Shown here: piece by piece, positions 52,481 through 58,604 of the stretch
Layout: the number at the start of each line of letters is the position of its first letter
Numbering within the stretch: position 1 is the stretch's first letter
NCBI RefSeq assembly: GCF_033446605.1
Contig: NZ_JAWQUO010000023.1
Span: 1-64,000, forward strand
Reading direction: 5' to 3'
DNA from: Iodobacter sp025352645
Lineage (GTDB): Bacteria > Pseudomonadota > Gammaproteobacteria > Burkholderiales > Chitinibacteraceae
DNA: 64,000 bases
Translations under genes and position numbers: made by a program
The notes under the pieces: generated by a model
The model's database searches: none
What the model was told of the DNA's origin: nothing
Seen by the model: the letters and a program-made list of their open reading frames with translations, nothing else

Positions 52481-52923
52481 GCTGCTTGTGCCTCTAAAGC
52501 AATTTTGATGCGCTCTGTGTTAGTCGTTGCACGTATTTGATAAACATCAAGCGTGCGATAAACACGGCGTTGGGCGTTCACTACTGCGGTGGCTGCGGCC
52601 AGCTCTTCAGTGCTTAAAATCCCATCTGGGGTATCCAGCACGGTAAGTAATCTGCGCAGCGGGGCTTGGTCGATAGAGAAATGCATGTCTTGCCCCAAGC
52701 GTTCCCAGCAGCCAATCCAGCCGTCTAATGACGGGGCCACAGGCAGCAAGTCGTCGTTGATATCGCGGAAAACGGCGTATTCCGGCGCACCATCCACGCT
52801 TACAACGCTGATTTCGCCCTTGTGCAGCTCATCAAACATTTGATCAATCAGTAGGAAAGCGCTGCGCACCTCAAGAATGGTGGGGGTGCGTGGCTTAGTG
52901 CGGCGGCGGCTGGCGCGGTTCAT
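52477..52923 (-). CDS. conserved phage protein of unknown function (148 aa)
   Basis: From ATG 52923, which overlaps the stop of the dNMP kinase gene as ATGA. The N-terminus is very basic (MNRASRRRTKPRTPTI), the rest is mixed with an acidic middle (VSVDGAPEYAVFRDINDDLL) and helical C-terminal half. No membrane segment or known motif. It is translationally coupled on both sides, so it belongs to the leftward early operon. A similar hypothetical occurs in betaproteobacterial prophages as I recall. Confidence 0.75.
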   Translation of the reverse strand: MNRASRRRTKPRTPTILEVRSAFLLIDQMFDELHKGEISVVSVDGAPEYAVFRDINDDLLPVAPSLDGWIGCWERLGQDMHFSIDQAPLRRLLTVLDTPDGILSTEELAAATAVVNAQRRVYRTLDVYQIRATTNTERIKIALEAQAA

Positions 52924-53573
52924 GCGTGGCCCCACAAGCAGCGGGATTGATGTTGTATCGCTGATTGCAAATGCAGCTCACAAATAATATGCAGACTGTG
53001 GATGTCGCCGTAATTATTGATATTCTGATCAATAAAATAGGGAGCTATTCCGCGCTCGCTGGAATGTGAGTTAACAGGGGCAATATTGCGGCGATTAATT
53101 TGCCAGATATGGCCGTCTAATCGGCTAATGAAATCAGCTTCATCATCAAAGCGCACATCAGTCACAACAACATTGCCGACTGTTGATTCAATTCGCTTTG
53201 CTAATTGTGTGGTCCAATAGTCCTGGCTGTAGTACTTGCGACGGTATTCTGTGCCCCATTGCTGCATAATCCAGCGCGGTGATCGGGATTCAAAAGCCAG
53301 GGCTGGCCGTTGTCTAAGCAAATGCGCTTGAACGTCATTAAAATTCTGATTGCGGCAATTAATTAGTGCCAACTCTTCACAATCAGTTTCTTTAGAATCA
53401 CGGTTATTAAAAAAATCCACAGGCACATTAAATGCCTCCGCTAATTCTTCTTTCAATGCGTCGCCAAACGCCATTTTGGTAAAACCGTGATGGGCCACCA
53501 GAAAATCAGCAGCAGTATCTTTGCCTGCCCCCGCTAATCCACTTAGCCCGATAATAATGCGTGGTTTATTCAT
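52920..53573 (-). CDS. phage deoxynucleoside monophosphate kinase
   Basis: A 217-aa P-loop kinase that makes dNDPs for phage DNA synthesis, like T4 gp1. The Walker A segment GLSGLAGAGKDT is at 9-20; FGDALKEELAEAF and the TDVRFDDEADFI segment are typical of the family. RWIMQQWGTEYRRKYYSQDYW is the substrate-region signature. It is followed with overlap by the 148-aa gene. Codon use is like neighbouring phage genes. Confidence 0.9.
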   Translation of the reverse strand: MNKPRIIIGLSGLAGAGKDTAADFLVAHHGFTKMAFGDALKEELAEAFNVPVDFFNNRDSKETDCEELALINCRNQNFNDVQAHLLRQRPALAFESRSPRWIMQQWGTEYRRKYYSQDYWTTQLAKRIESTVGNVVVTDVRFDDEADFISRLDGHIWQINRRNIAPVNSHSSERGIAPYFIDQNINNYGDIHSLHIICELHLQSAIQHQSRCLWGHA

Positions 53574-53575
53574 GA

Positions 53576-53764
53576 TTAGTTCTCAAAATCAGTAGGATTA
53601 AAGATAAGAAACAGGCCGTAAAAAATATATGCGATGCCTAATAAAATGACTGTGGCAAATGCGCTGTTTTCTGGGGATGGCACTTTAATTAAAATAAAAC
53701 AGATAGCAGTCCATGCAATTACAAATAAAGAAAATAGCACTAAAGCAATAATTACATCTCGCAT
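53576..53764 (-). CDS. small two-helix membrane protein (62 aa)
   Basis: Two hydrophobic helices (VIIALVLFSLFVIAWTAICF and FATVILLGIAYIFYGLFLIF) with a short polar loop. The stop lies two bases before the dNMP kinase start, so it is in the same operon. GGAGTTAGC lies upstream of the ATG. Possibly an early phage membrane protein; function unknown. Confidence 0.7.
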   Translation of the reverse strand: MRDVIIALVLFSLFVIAWTAICFILIKVPSPENSAFATVILLGIAYIFYGLFLIFNPTDFEN

Positions 53765-53783
53765 AGCTAACTCCGTTTAGGGT

Positions 53784-53969
53784 TCACTCACATCGCATAG
53801 CCGCCGCGTGGGCAGGGGCTATACGCTGGGGGCGATTAGCTGGCGTATGCATCACGGGTATCTTGCCATCGACAAGGTTTTCTAAATTGATGCAGCCAAA
53901 GTCTGGCTTTTGTGCCGCATTTAGGATTTCTTGCACTGCGGTTTGGTTTGCAGTTTGGTTTAATTCCAT
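53784..53969 (-). CDS. small phage protein (61 aa)
   Basis: MELNQTANQTAVQEILNAAQ start with AAGGAAG before the ATG. The product has no membrane segment or known motif and ends in an alanine/arginine-rich stretch. It fits the spacing of the leftward operon. A different overlapping frame (53836-54027) has no comparable ribosome site and is rejected. Confidence 0.6.
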   Translation of the reverse strand: MELNQTANQTAVQEILNAAQKPDFGCINLENLVDGKIPVMHTPANRPQRIAPAHAAAMRCE

Positions 53970-53998
53970 GATGATTTACTTCCTTGGTTCGGGTGGGG

Positions 53999-54388
53999 TT
54001 AAGCGACTTTTGAGGTCGCGTTTTCAATTTCGCGCACTAATGTCGGTGTGACGGCAATATCGCGCACGGTTTTAGGGGCGGTTTCTACGCTGCGCAAATC
54101 CAGCGTGCGTTGGCTAGGGTCTGTCGCCAGCATGTCGCCCTCTGGCGTGCCAAACATGATCGATTCATTGCGTGGCAGGCGGGGCTTAGTCATCTTGATG
54201 TCGTAAGCCACATTCAGCGCCCCAGATCGGCGGCCAGCAGGCTTGATCGATATCGTGAGCGTGATCTTGCCGCCTTTTCTTTCTTCTACTTCGGTGATGG
54301 CCATGTTGACCTCACGAATCGACTCGCCCAGCTCCTCTACAAGCTCGCCGCCTGCAATATCGCGCAGGATGTCTATTGATGACCTCAT
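53999..54388 (-). CDS. conserved phage protein (129 aa), first gene of the leftward operon
   Basis: Begins MRSSIDILRDIAGGELVEEL with AGGAGT upstream. A beta-rich middle (GGKITLTISIKPAG, LNVAYDIKMTKPRLP) is followed by a polar C-terminus. No recognised domain or membrane segment. As the first gene after the 104-base divergent region it should be among the first expressed leftward. Confidence 0.75.
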   Translation of the reverse strand: MRSSIDILRDIAGGELVEELGESIREVNMAITEVEERKGGKITLTISIKPAGRRSGALNVAYDIKMTKPRLPRNESIMFGTPEGDMLATDPSQRTLDLRSVETAPKTVRDIAVTPTLVREIENATSKVA

Positions 54389-54492
54389 GCTGTGCTACTC
54401 CTAAGTTGACATATAAAGTAAGGGGTGGTCGCTCCGGTGATAAACTGTTGATGTCTTACAAGGACGCATTCAACTTTTACTAAGGAGCAACT

Positions 54493-54678
54493 ATGGAAAA
54501 TCATTACTGCATGACGGTTGGTGAATTGCGCCAAGAGTTATCTGGCTATTCAAACAACACCCCATTAAGTTTTGGAGCGGGTGATCTGGTGTTCTACCGA
54601 GCCAAAAACCGTGGAGCTGTCGATCAACCCGCCGTTAATATCGAGTTCAATCAGGTTTATGTTGTGACTTCTGAATAA
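54493..54678 (+). CDS. small phage protein (61 aa)
   Basis: MENHYCMTVGELRQELSGYS with strong AAGGAG six bases upstream. The layout (TVGELRQELSGYSNNTPLSFG ... QVYVVTSE) resembles small phage proteins with a beta-alpha-beta fold that carry a 'GELIEELSKLPPD'-like motif. Function unknown. Transcribed divergently from the leftward operon; its 3' end overlaps the convergent degenerate gene. Confidence 0.7.
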   Translation: MENHYCMTVGELRQELSGYSNNTPLSFGAGDLVFYRAKNRGAVDQPAVNIEFNQVYVVTSE

Positions 54679-54823
54679 TCGGGCGGTTATCGCCGGTCTT
54701 GCTATTCATCCAATCGCGTAGCAGGTTTAAAACGTTGTCTTGGTCGCCGCTTCGGTAGCTTTCCATGAGGGGGCCTAGTTGGCCTCTTCACCTGGGCGTA
54801 AGTGCGTAAGCGGTTCCGCCCAT
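54647..54823 (-). pseudogene. frameshifted small phage gene
   Basis: On the minus strand AAGGAG is followed six bases later by ATG (54823), but that frame stops after 11 codons. A neighbouring frame reads WAEPLTHLRPGEEAN and then stops, and the first frame resumes as QLGPLMESYRSGDQDNVLNL up to a stop at 54647. Adding one C in GAGGCCAACTAG would join them as GEEAQLGPLMESYRS. The most economical reading is a small gene broken by single-base changes. The fragment from ATG 54766 (39 aa) could still be translated. Confidence 0.6.
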
Positions 54824-54933
54824 CTACAGCTCCTTATTAATATTTAATAGCTAACGTAATTAAATATAGCTGTTGAAATAATGTTTGGTCAATAGCAAAC
54901 GCAATATTTTTTTGATATTGTGTATTTTTGGCG

Positions 54934-54959
54934 AAAAAAAACCGCCAGAAGGCGGTTTG
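54934..54959 (-). terminator. intrinsic terminator after the 76-aa gene
   Basis: AAACCGCC-AGAA-GGCGGTTT; on the minus strand eight T follow. It lies 58 bases beyond the stop at 55017. Confidence 0.88.
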
Positions 54960-55016
54960 TCGCTTAGTAAATTTAACTCAAGCGTTGTATAAAAATGACG
55001 TTACCATTTTTTTTTA

Positions 55017-55247
55017 TCAGAGCATGGTTAGTTTCCTGATCGCAAGAGTAGATAGGTTTATGGGGTGAATTTGAAAAAATGCATGGGCTGCAGTGGCTTC
55101 TTCGTAGGATAGAAGCGGGGTCAGTGGAATCGTGATTTTTTGTCCTAGGGCATATTCAATTGAGAGCTGCAGATAGAATTCTCTTTCTGCTTGTGAAATT
55201 GGCATTGTTTCGCCTTGTATTACAGCGGTATCAAAACTACTATTCAT
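55017..55247 (-). CDS. small phage protein (76 aa)
   Basis: MNSSFDTAVIQGETMPISQA with AAAGGAT upstream of the ATG. It ends in a leucine-rich segment with no membrane helix. No recognised family. It has its own terminator, so it is a separate leftward unit that may be expressed in the lysogen. Confidence 0.65.
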   Translation of the reverse strand: MNSSFDTAVIQGETMPISQAEREFYLQLSIEYALGQKITIPLTPLLSYEEATAAHAFFQIHPINLSTLAIRKLTML

Positions 55248-55287
55248 GCTGGATCCTTTGAAGGAGGGTCTTTTATTGATTTGTAAG

Positions 55288-55326
55288 AAATACCCATGTC
55301 GTTGGCGCGGCGTGGGTATTTTTTTT
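55288..55326 (+). terminator. rightward intrinsic terminator with no rightward gene before it
   Basis: AAATACCCATG and CGTGGGTATTTTTTTT enclose a GC-rich loop. The T8 tail is on the plus strand. The closest rightward gene ends at 54678, so it may end a small RNA or serve as an upstream leader hairpin for the leftward 76-aa gene. Confidence 0.7.
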
Positions 55327-55473
55327 GTCAGTTGTGGCTATTTTTTTCTTACATATTTCTAACATTGAATGCTGATAATACCATTTTAAACTCCATGAGT
55401 AAGGGGTAGTCCGATCAACGTAGTGTTATGGTGACACTATACAAATAGTCAATAAAAACGCCACTATTGTGGA

Positions 55474-55695
55474 ATGATTGACGATATTATCCGTACCCAA
55501 ATTCGCGTTCCTGGCCCCTTGTATGAGGAGCTAAAGGAGCGTGCAGAGCAGAATCATCATTCACTGAATAGTGAAATGATTCTGCGGCTGCAGGCTTCAT
55601 TAACTGAACAGGAACAGTTGTTAAAAAGAATGTCTTTGCTTGAGCAACAAAATCAAAATATATTGCAGCTTCTGCAGCAATTGATATTGAAGTAA
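55474..55695 (+). CDS. Arc-family ribbon-helix-helix DNA-binding protein
   Basis: A 73-aa repressor of the Arc/MetJ fold. The N-terminal ribbon IIRTQIRVPGPLYEELKERA is followed by the helix HSLNSEMILRLQAS and a coiled C-terminal leucine/glutamine-rich tail. P22 Arc relatives control lysis-lysogeny. An imperfect inverted repeat TGACACTAT-acaa-ATAGTCA lies just upstream (55431-55450) and could be its operator. A terminator follows. Confidence 0.85.
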   Translation: MIDDIIRTQIRVPGPLYEELKERAEQNHHSLNSEMILRLQASLTEQEQLLKRMSLLEQQNQNILQLLQQLILK

Positions 55696-55775
55696 TAACA
55701 GCTCTATTACTAGATGCTGTAGATGCAAAAAGGGGTTTGTTGTGGGTTTTGAGAGTACTTTTTGCATTTATGCAT

Positions 55776-55808
55776 AAAAAAACCCGCTTGAGTTAAGCGG
55801 GTTTTTTT
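55776..55808. terminator. bidirectional terminator between Arc-like and lipoprotein genes
   Basis: AAAAAAACCCGCTT and AAGCGGGTTTTTTT with a 5-base loop, active on both strands. Confidence 0.93.
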
Positions 55809-55858
55809 ATGCATATTATGGTGATACAGCTTCTTTATAGTTCGTATCTCTTCGTACC

Positions 55859-56218
55859 TTATTTGCAGCCAGTGCTGATGCTTTCTATAGATGTTGTTGG
55901 AGTGATGCGGGCTGCTCCTCCTAGGTAAAATTCAGCAGTAGAGCCGTTTTCGGTTGTTCTAATGTGGATAATGGCCCAGTGCATTGCTCCATTGAGTATA
56001 ACAATCTCAAGTGGCTCATTTTCTGTACTTACTATTTTTGATCGTAAAGAGCCCAAAGCGTAGCTATCTGCATTTCGATCAATGCATTGGGCAAACGCTT
56101 TAGCTGAGCGAGAACTTGAAAGTGTGCCTTGAGGTCGATCTTTTAGTATTTCGTTATGTGTTGCACAGCCGCTTAAAAGAGTGACCATAAATGCTGAAAG
56201 TGTTAGTGAACATTTCAT
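55859..56218 (-). CDS. phage-encoded lipoprotein (119 aa)
   Basis: The N-terminus is a lipoprotein signal with lipobox LLSGC (Cys18). The mature part has two further cysteines (in AQCIDRN and STGCK) and a beta-rich region. It lies 24 bases beyond the repressor gene in the same direction, so it is probably co-expressed with the repressor from the prophage: a candidate lysogenic-conversion gene, for example for superinfection exclusion. The function is inference only. Confidence 0.8.
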   Translation of the reverse strand: MKCSLTLSAFMVTLLSGCATHNEILKDRPQGTLSSSRSAKAFAQCIDRNADSYALGSLRSKIVSTENEPLEIVILNGAMHWAIIHIRTTENGSTAEFYLGGAARITPTTSIESISTGCK

Positions 56219-56242
56219 GCTTATATTCTCACTGCTGGAGGT

Positions 56243-56941
56243 TCATATTCCGCCACTTACAGCAATTACCCGGCCAATAATTTGCACTTGGTCGGTCAAT
56301 TCGGCAGGGATAAATTTGTCAGGGTATTTATTTTTGTCTACGTTATCTGAGCTAATTCGTAGTGAACCACCAATTTCTTTGTGAATGCGCTTTACAAATA
56401 CTTCTCCTTCGATTGCAAGAGCATAAACCTTCCCCTCACTTACTTGCGTTTGGCAATAGTCAACAACGAGACTATCCCCATCTAAAATTCGAGGTTCCAT
56501 GCTGTTGCCATCTGCAACCATTGTTGCAGCGCATTTAGGATCGATTCCAACTCGCTCTGCCCACTTACGTCTAAATGCTTGTTGCTGTCCTTTGAAGTCA
56601 ACTTCCCACACTATATTACCGCTCCCTGCTGAAAGCTTTATATCAAGTGAAGGGATAAAAACATAGATGTCAGGATCTAGCTCGTCTTCGTTATCCCATA
56701 CTTGAATCGGGCGCAGCGATGTTGTGTTTATGCCAGTCATGGGGCCTTTGCCTTGTTCTAGCCAGAGGGGATTACATTGCAGTGCCTCGGCCAGTGCAAC
56801 AACGGCATTAGTGCTTTTATTGCGCCCAGACTCAAATAGGGCAATGGTCGGTTGCGCAACGCCCGCCCGTTTTGCCACTTCCCCTTGTGTTAAGCCTAGT
56901 TCTTGCCGACGTTGTCGGACTCTGTATGAAAATGTGCTCAT
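56243..56941 (-). CDS. CI-type repressor (HTH plus S24 peptidase)
   Basis: A 232-aa phage repressor. An XRE helix-turn-helix occupies about residues 10-60 (LGLTQGEVAKRAGVAQPTIA). A LexA/CI-like S24 domain follows with catalytic Ser147 in GNSMEP and Lys184 in FVKRI; an Ala-Gly pair at 105-106 is the likely self-cleavage region. RecA-stimulated cleavage on DNA damage would induce the prophage. Its start codon borders operator-like sequence, consistent with autoregulation. Divergent from the Cro-like gene. Confidence 0.95.
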   Translation of the reverse strand: MSTFSYRVRQRRQELGLTQGEVAKRAGVAQPTIALFESGRNKSTNAVVALAEALQCNPLWLEQGKGPMTGINTTSLRPIQVWDNEDELDPDIYVFIPSLDIKLSAGSGNIVWEVDFKGQQQAFRRKWAERVGIDPKCAATMVADGNSMEPRILDGDSLVVDYCQTQVSEGKVYALAIEGEVFVKRIHKEIGGSLRISSDNVDKNKYPDKFIPAELTDQVQIIGRVIAVSGGI

Positions 56942-57001
56942 ATAGCGATTGTAATACCTATATAAATTGCAATGGCTATTGCGAAATAATAGCTAATGCA
57001 A
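56942..57001. promoter_or_regulatory. CI/Cro operator region
   Basis: Three related 13-base sites: ATAGCGATTGTAA (56942-56954), ATAGCCATTGCAA on the minus strand (56979-56967) and ATAGCTAATGCAA (56989-57001). The last two form an inverted repeat with 14-base arms, 12 matching, and a 7-base centre GCGAAAT. The 73-base divergent region must also hold both promoters, so repressor binding here would switch one direction against the other. Confidence 0.8.
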
Positions 57002-57014
57002 TATATTTGAGTGC

Positions 57015-57233
57015 ATGAACTGGACAACACTCATCAAAACGGTAATTAACCGAGGCTACACCCAACAGCAAATCGCTGGGCTGGTGCAGTGTCGGCAGCC
57101 CACTATAAGCGCGCTGCTCAATGGTGGTCGTGGCAAGCGCATCAGTTGGGAACTAGGCGATGCTTTGCTAAAGCTAGAGCAAAGTACACGTGAAGCACCA
57201 AAGTCTTCCTCCTCTGGCGTTGCTTCCGCATGA
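57015..57233 (+). CDS. Cro-like HTH regulator
   Basis: A 72-aa protein with one helix-turn-helix (YTQQQIAGLVQCRQPTISAL). Divergently placed against the S24 repressor, as cro is to cI. It would repress the repressor promoter during lytic growth. The ribosome site is weak (TTTGAG), perhaps reflecting overlap with operator sequence. Confidence 0.88.
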   Translation: MNWTTLIKTVINRGYTQQQIAGLVQCRQPTISALLNGGRGKRISWELGDALLKLEQSTREAPKSSSSGVASA

Positions 57234-57338
57234 ACGCTGGTTTTGCCGGTATATCCGGCTTTTTTATACCTCGCTGTTGTTGCTGACTTTAGATGACAAC
57301 CGCATTTTTAAATACGTTTGCCGATAAAAGGAAATAAC

Positions 57339-57800
57339 GTGTCTGAAGCAATCATTGCAAGTGTTGAAGATGCTGCGTACCACTGTGCCCATGCTTACCC
57401 TGGCGGCGTAGAGTCCTTAGCCCCGCGCATGGGGATTGGTGCGCAAGTGCTACGCAATAAACTAAACCCGAATACTAATAGCCACAAGCTAACGCTAGCA
57501 GAGGCTGATTTGTTGATCGGGATTACTGGGGATAAGTCGGTGCTACATGCATTGGCGATGACGCACGGCATGGTGTGTGTGCCTTTGCTTGCTGACGGTC
57601 AATATGCGTGTGATACCACGGTTTTAGAAATGGTAACGCGCTTATGGCGCCTTGGCGGGCAGGTTGGTACCGCTGTGGATGAGACGCTGGAAGACCACAG
57701 GGTTGAATCGGGGGAGGTGCAAAAAGTGCGTGAGAAGGTTTATTCACACGTTGCTGCCCTGCATGAGCTGGTTGCCGTGCTAGATGGAATGGCCGAGTAA
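57339..57800 (+). CDS. CII-like phage regulatory protein
   Basis: About 153 aa from the GTG at 57339, which AAAAGGAAA precedes; the TTG at 57318 is less likely. The core GGVESLAPRMGIGAQVLRNKLNP, then HKLTLAEADLLIGITGD matches the 'phage regulatory protein CII' (Phage_CP76) family found in P2-like and many betaproteobacterial phages. A long C-terminal helix follows. It probably promotes lysogeny or replication control. The next gene starts on its stop codon (TAATG). Confidence 0.85.
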   Translation: MSEAIIASVEDAAYHCAHAYPGGVESLAPRMGIGAQVLRNKLNPNTNSHKLTLAEADLLIGITGDKSVLHALAMTHGMVCVPLLADGQYACDTTVLEMVTRLWRLGGQVGTAVDETLEDHRVESGEVQKVREKVYSHVAALHELVAVLDGMAE

Positions 57801-57958
57801 TGACGGCGCGCCCGTTTCAGCGGCAAAAGCTTTTGAGGCAGGCGTGGGCATTACGTAAAACGCCATCTCACAAAAAACGGGAGGCTATTCGTGCCTTGCT
57901 CAGTAGTTTAAAAAATCTTTTGGAACAGCAATCAAATACGCGGCCATTCAATGATTAA
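57800..57958 (+). CDS. small basic phage protein (52 aa)
   Basis: ATG overlaps the CII stop as TAATG. MTARPFQRQKLLRQAWALRK and a C-terminal leucine-rich stretch make a very basic helical protein. Its end overlaps the next start by eight bases. The tight coupling on both sides supports reality in spite of the short length. Function unknown. Confidence 0.65.
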   Translation: MTARPFQRQKLLRQAWALRKTPSHKKREAIRALLSSLKNLLEQQSNTRPFND

Positions 57959-58145
57959 AGACCCAACTTTTGATGCGGTGGCTTTACGCGAAGCTCGTGA
58001 GCAGCGGGCAATTAAGGCTAAAGCAGATTGGTTAGCACGGCGAGTTGCTCGCAGAGCCGATCCTGCATACCGCGCTATGCGGCGACGCCGAATCCAACGG
58101 CTACTGCGGTTGGTGATGTTAGGAAAAATGAAGGAAAGACGATGA
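57951..58145 (+). CDS. small basic phage protein (64 aa)
   Basis: MIKDPTFDAVALREAREQRA then an arginine-rich C-terminal part (RRVARRADPAYRAMRRRRIQ). Likely nucleic-acid binding. Coupled to genes on both sides by short overlaps. No known family. Confidence 0.65.
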   Translation: MIKDPTFDAVALREAREQRAIKAKADWLARRVARRADPAYRAMRRRRIQRLLRLVMLGKMKERR

Positions 58146-58300
58146 GTGCTATTTTGAAATTAACGCTAAAGCAGTATGCATTATCGCCTTTGCCCGTTGC
58201 GCCATGCCATCGCTTTAAGCTTGTTGAAAATTTGCGGCTTATGGGTGGCGCAAGATTGCACTGGTATCACTTGCTGCTGCCGGTGAAATTTCATCGCTGA
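58142..58300 (+). CDS. small phage protein (52 aa)
   Basis: ATG overlaps the upstream stop (ATGA) and AAGGAA precedes it. MSAILKLTLKQYALSPLPVA start, histidine- and leucine-rich end. Its 3' end overlaps a convergent gene on the other strand by about 62 bases. Function unknown. Confidence 0.55.
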   Translation: MSAILKLTLKQYALSPLPVAPCHRFKLVENLRLMGGARLHWYHLLLPVKFHR

Positions 58301-58529
58301 GTAGTAAATCTATTGTTGTCCTTAACCAGTATTCCATGCGCTGCAGTGTTTCATCGGCTTGCGTTGACTCGGCATTCAAATTTGCCAGTGTTACTAGCGT
58401 TTCTTTTTGCAGGTATTCGGCAATGAGCTGGCTTCGCCCGCTGGTTGCTACGACTGCAAGCACTAAGGTTTGCAAGCCCATGATATTGCCAGTGAGTTGA
58501 TTTAAGCGCGATTCAATTTCAGTATTCAT
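58239..58529 (-). CDS. small phage protein (96 aa), leftward
   Basis: From ATG 58529 (GGAGCCAGC upstream): MNTEIESRLNQLTGNIMGLQ, a predicted helical coil, then TLVTLANLNAESTQADETLQ. It is the only leftward gene among the rightward early genes. It could be expressed late or in the lysogen. No recognised family. A longer reading to 58580 has no ribosome site. Confidence 0.65.
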   Translation of the reverse strand: MNTEIESRLNQLTGNIMGLQTLVLAVVATSGRSQLIAEYLQKETLVTLANLNAESTQADETLQRMEYWLRTTIDLLLSDEISPAAASDTSAILRHP

Positions 58530-58604
58530 AAGCTGGCTCCGGTCAATGCCGCAGTGTAGAGCATAGTCAATAGTCGGCAAAAATAATTAAGGGTAGGTGT
58601 GTTA

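Noticed and set aside
53836..54027. 63-codon leftward frame overlapping the 61-aa phage gene
   Set aside because: No ribosome site, and it overlaps both the 61-aa gene and the end of the 129-aa gene.
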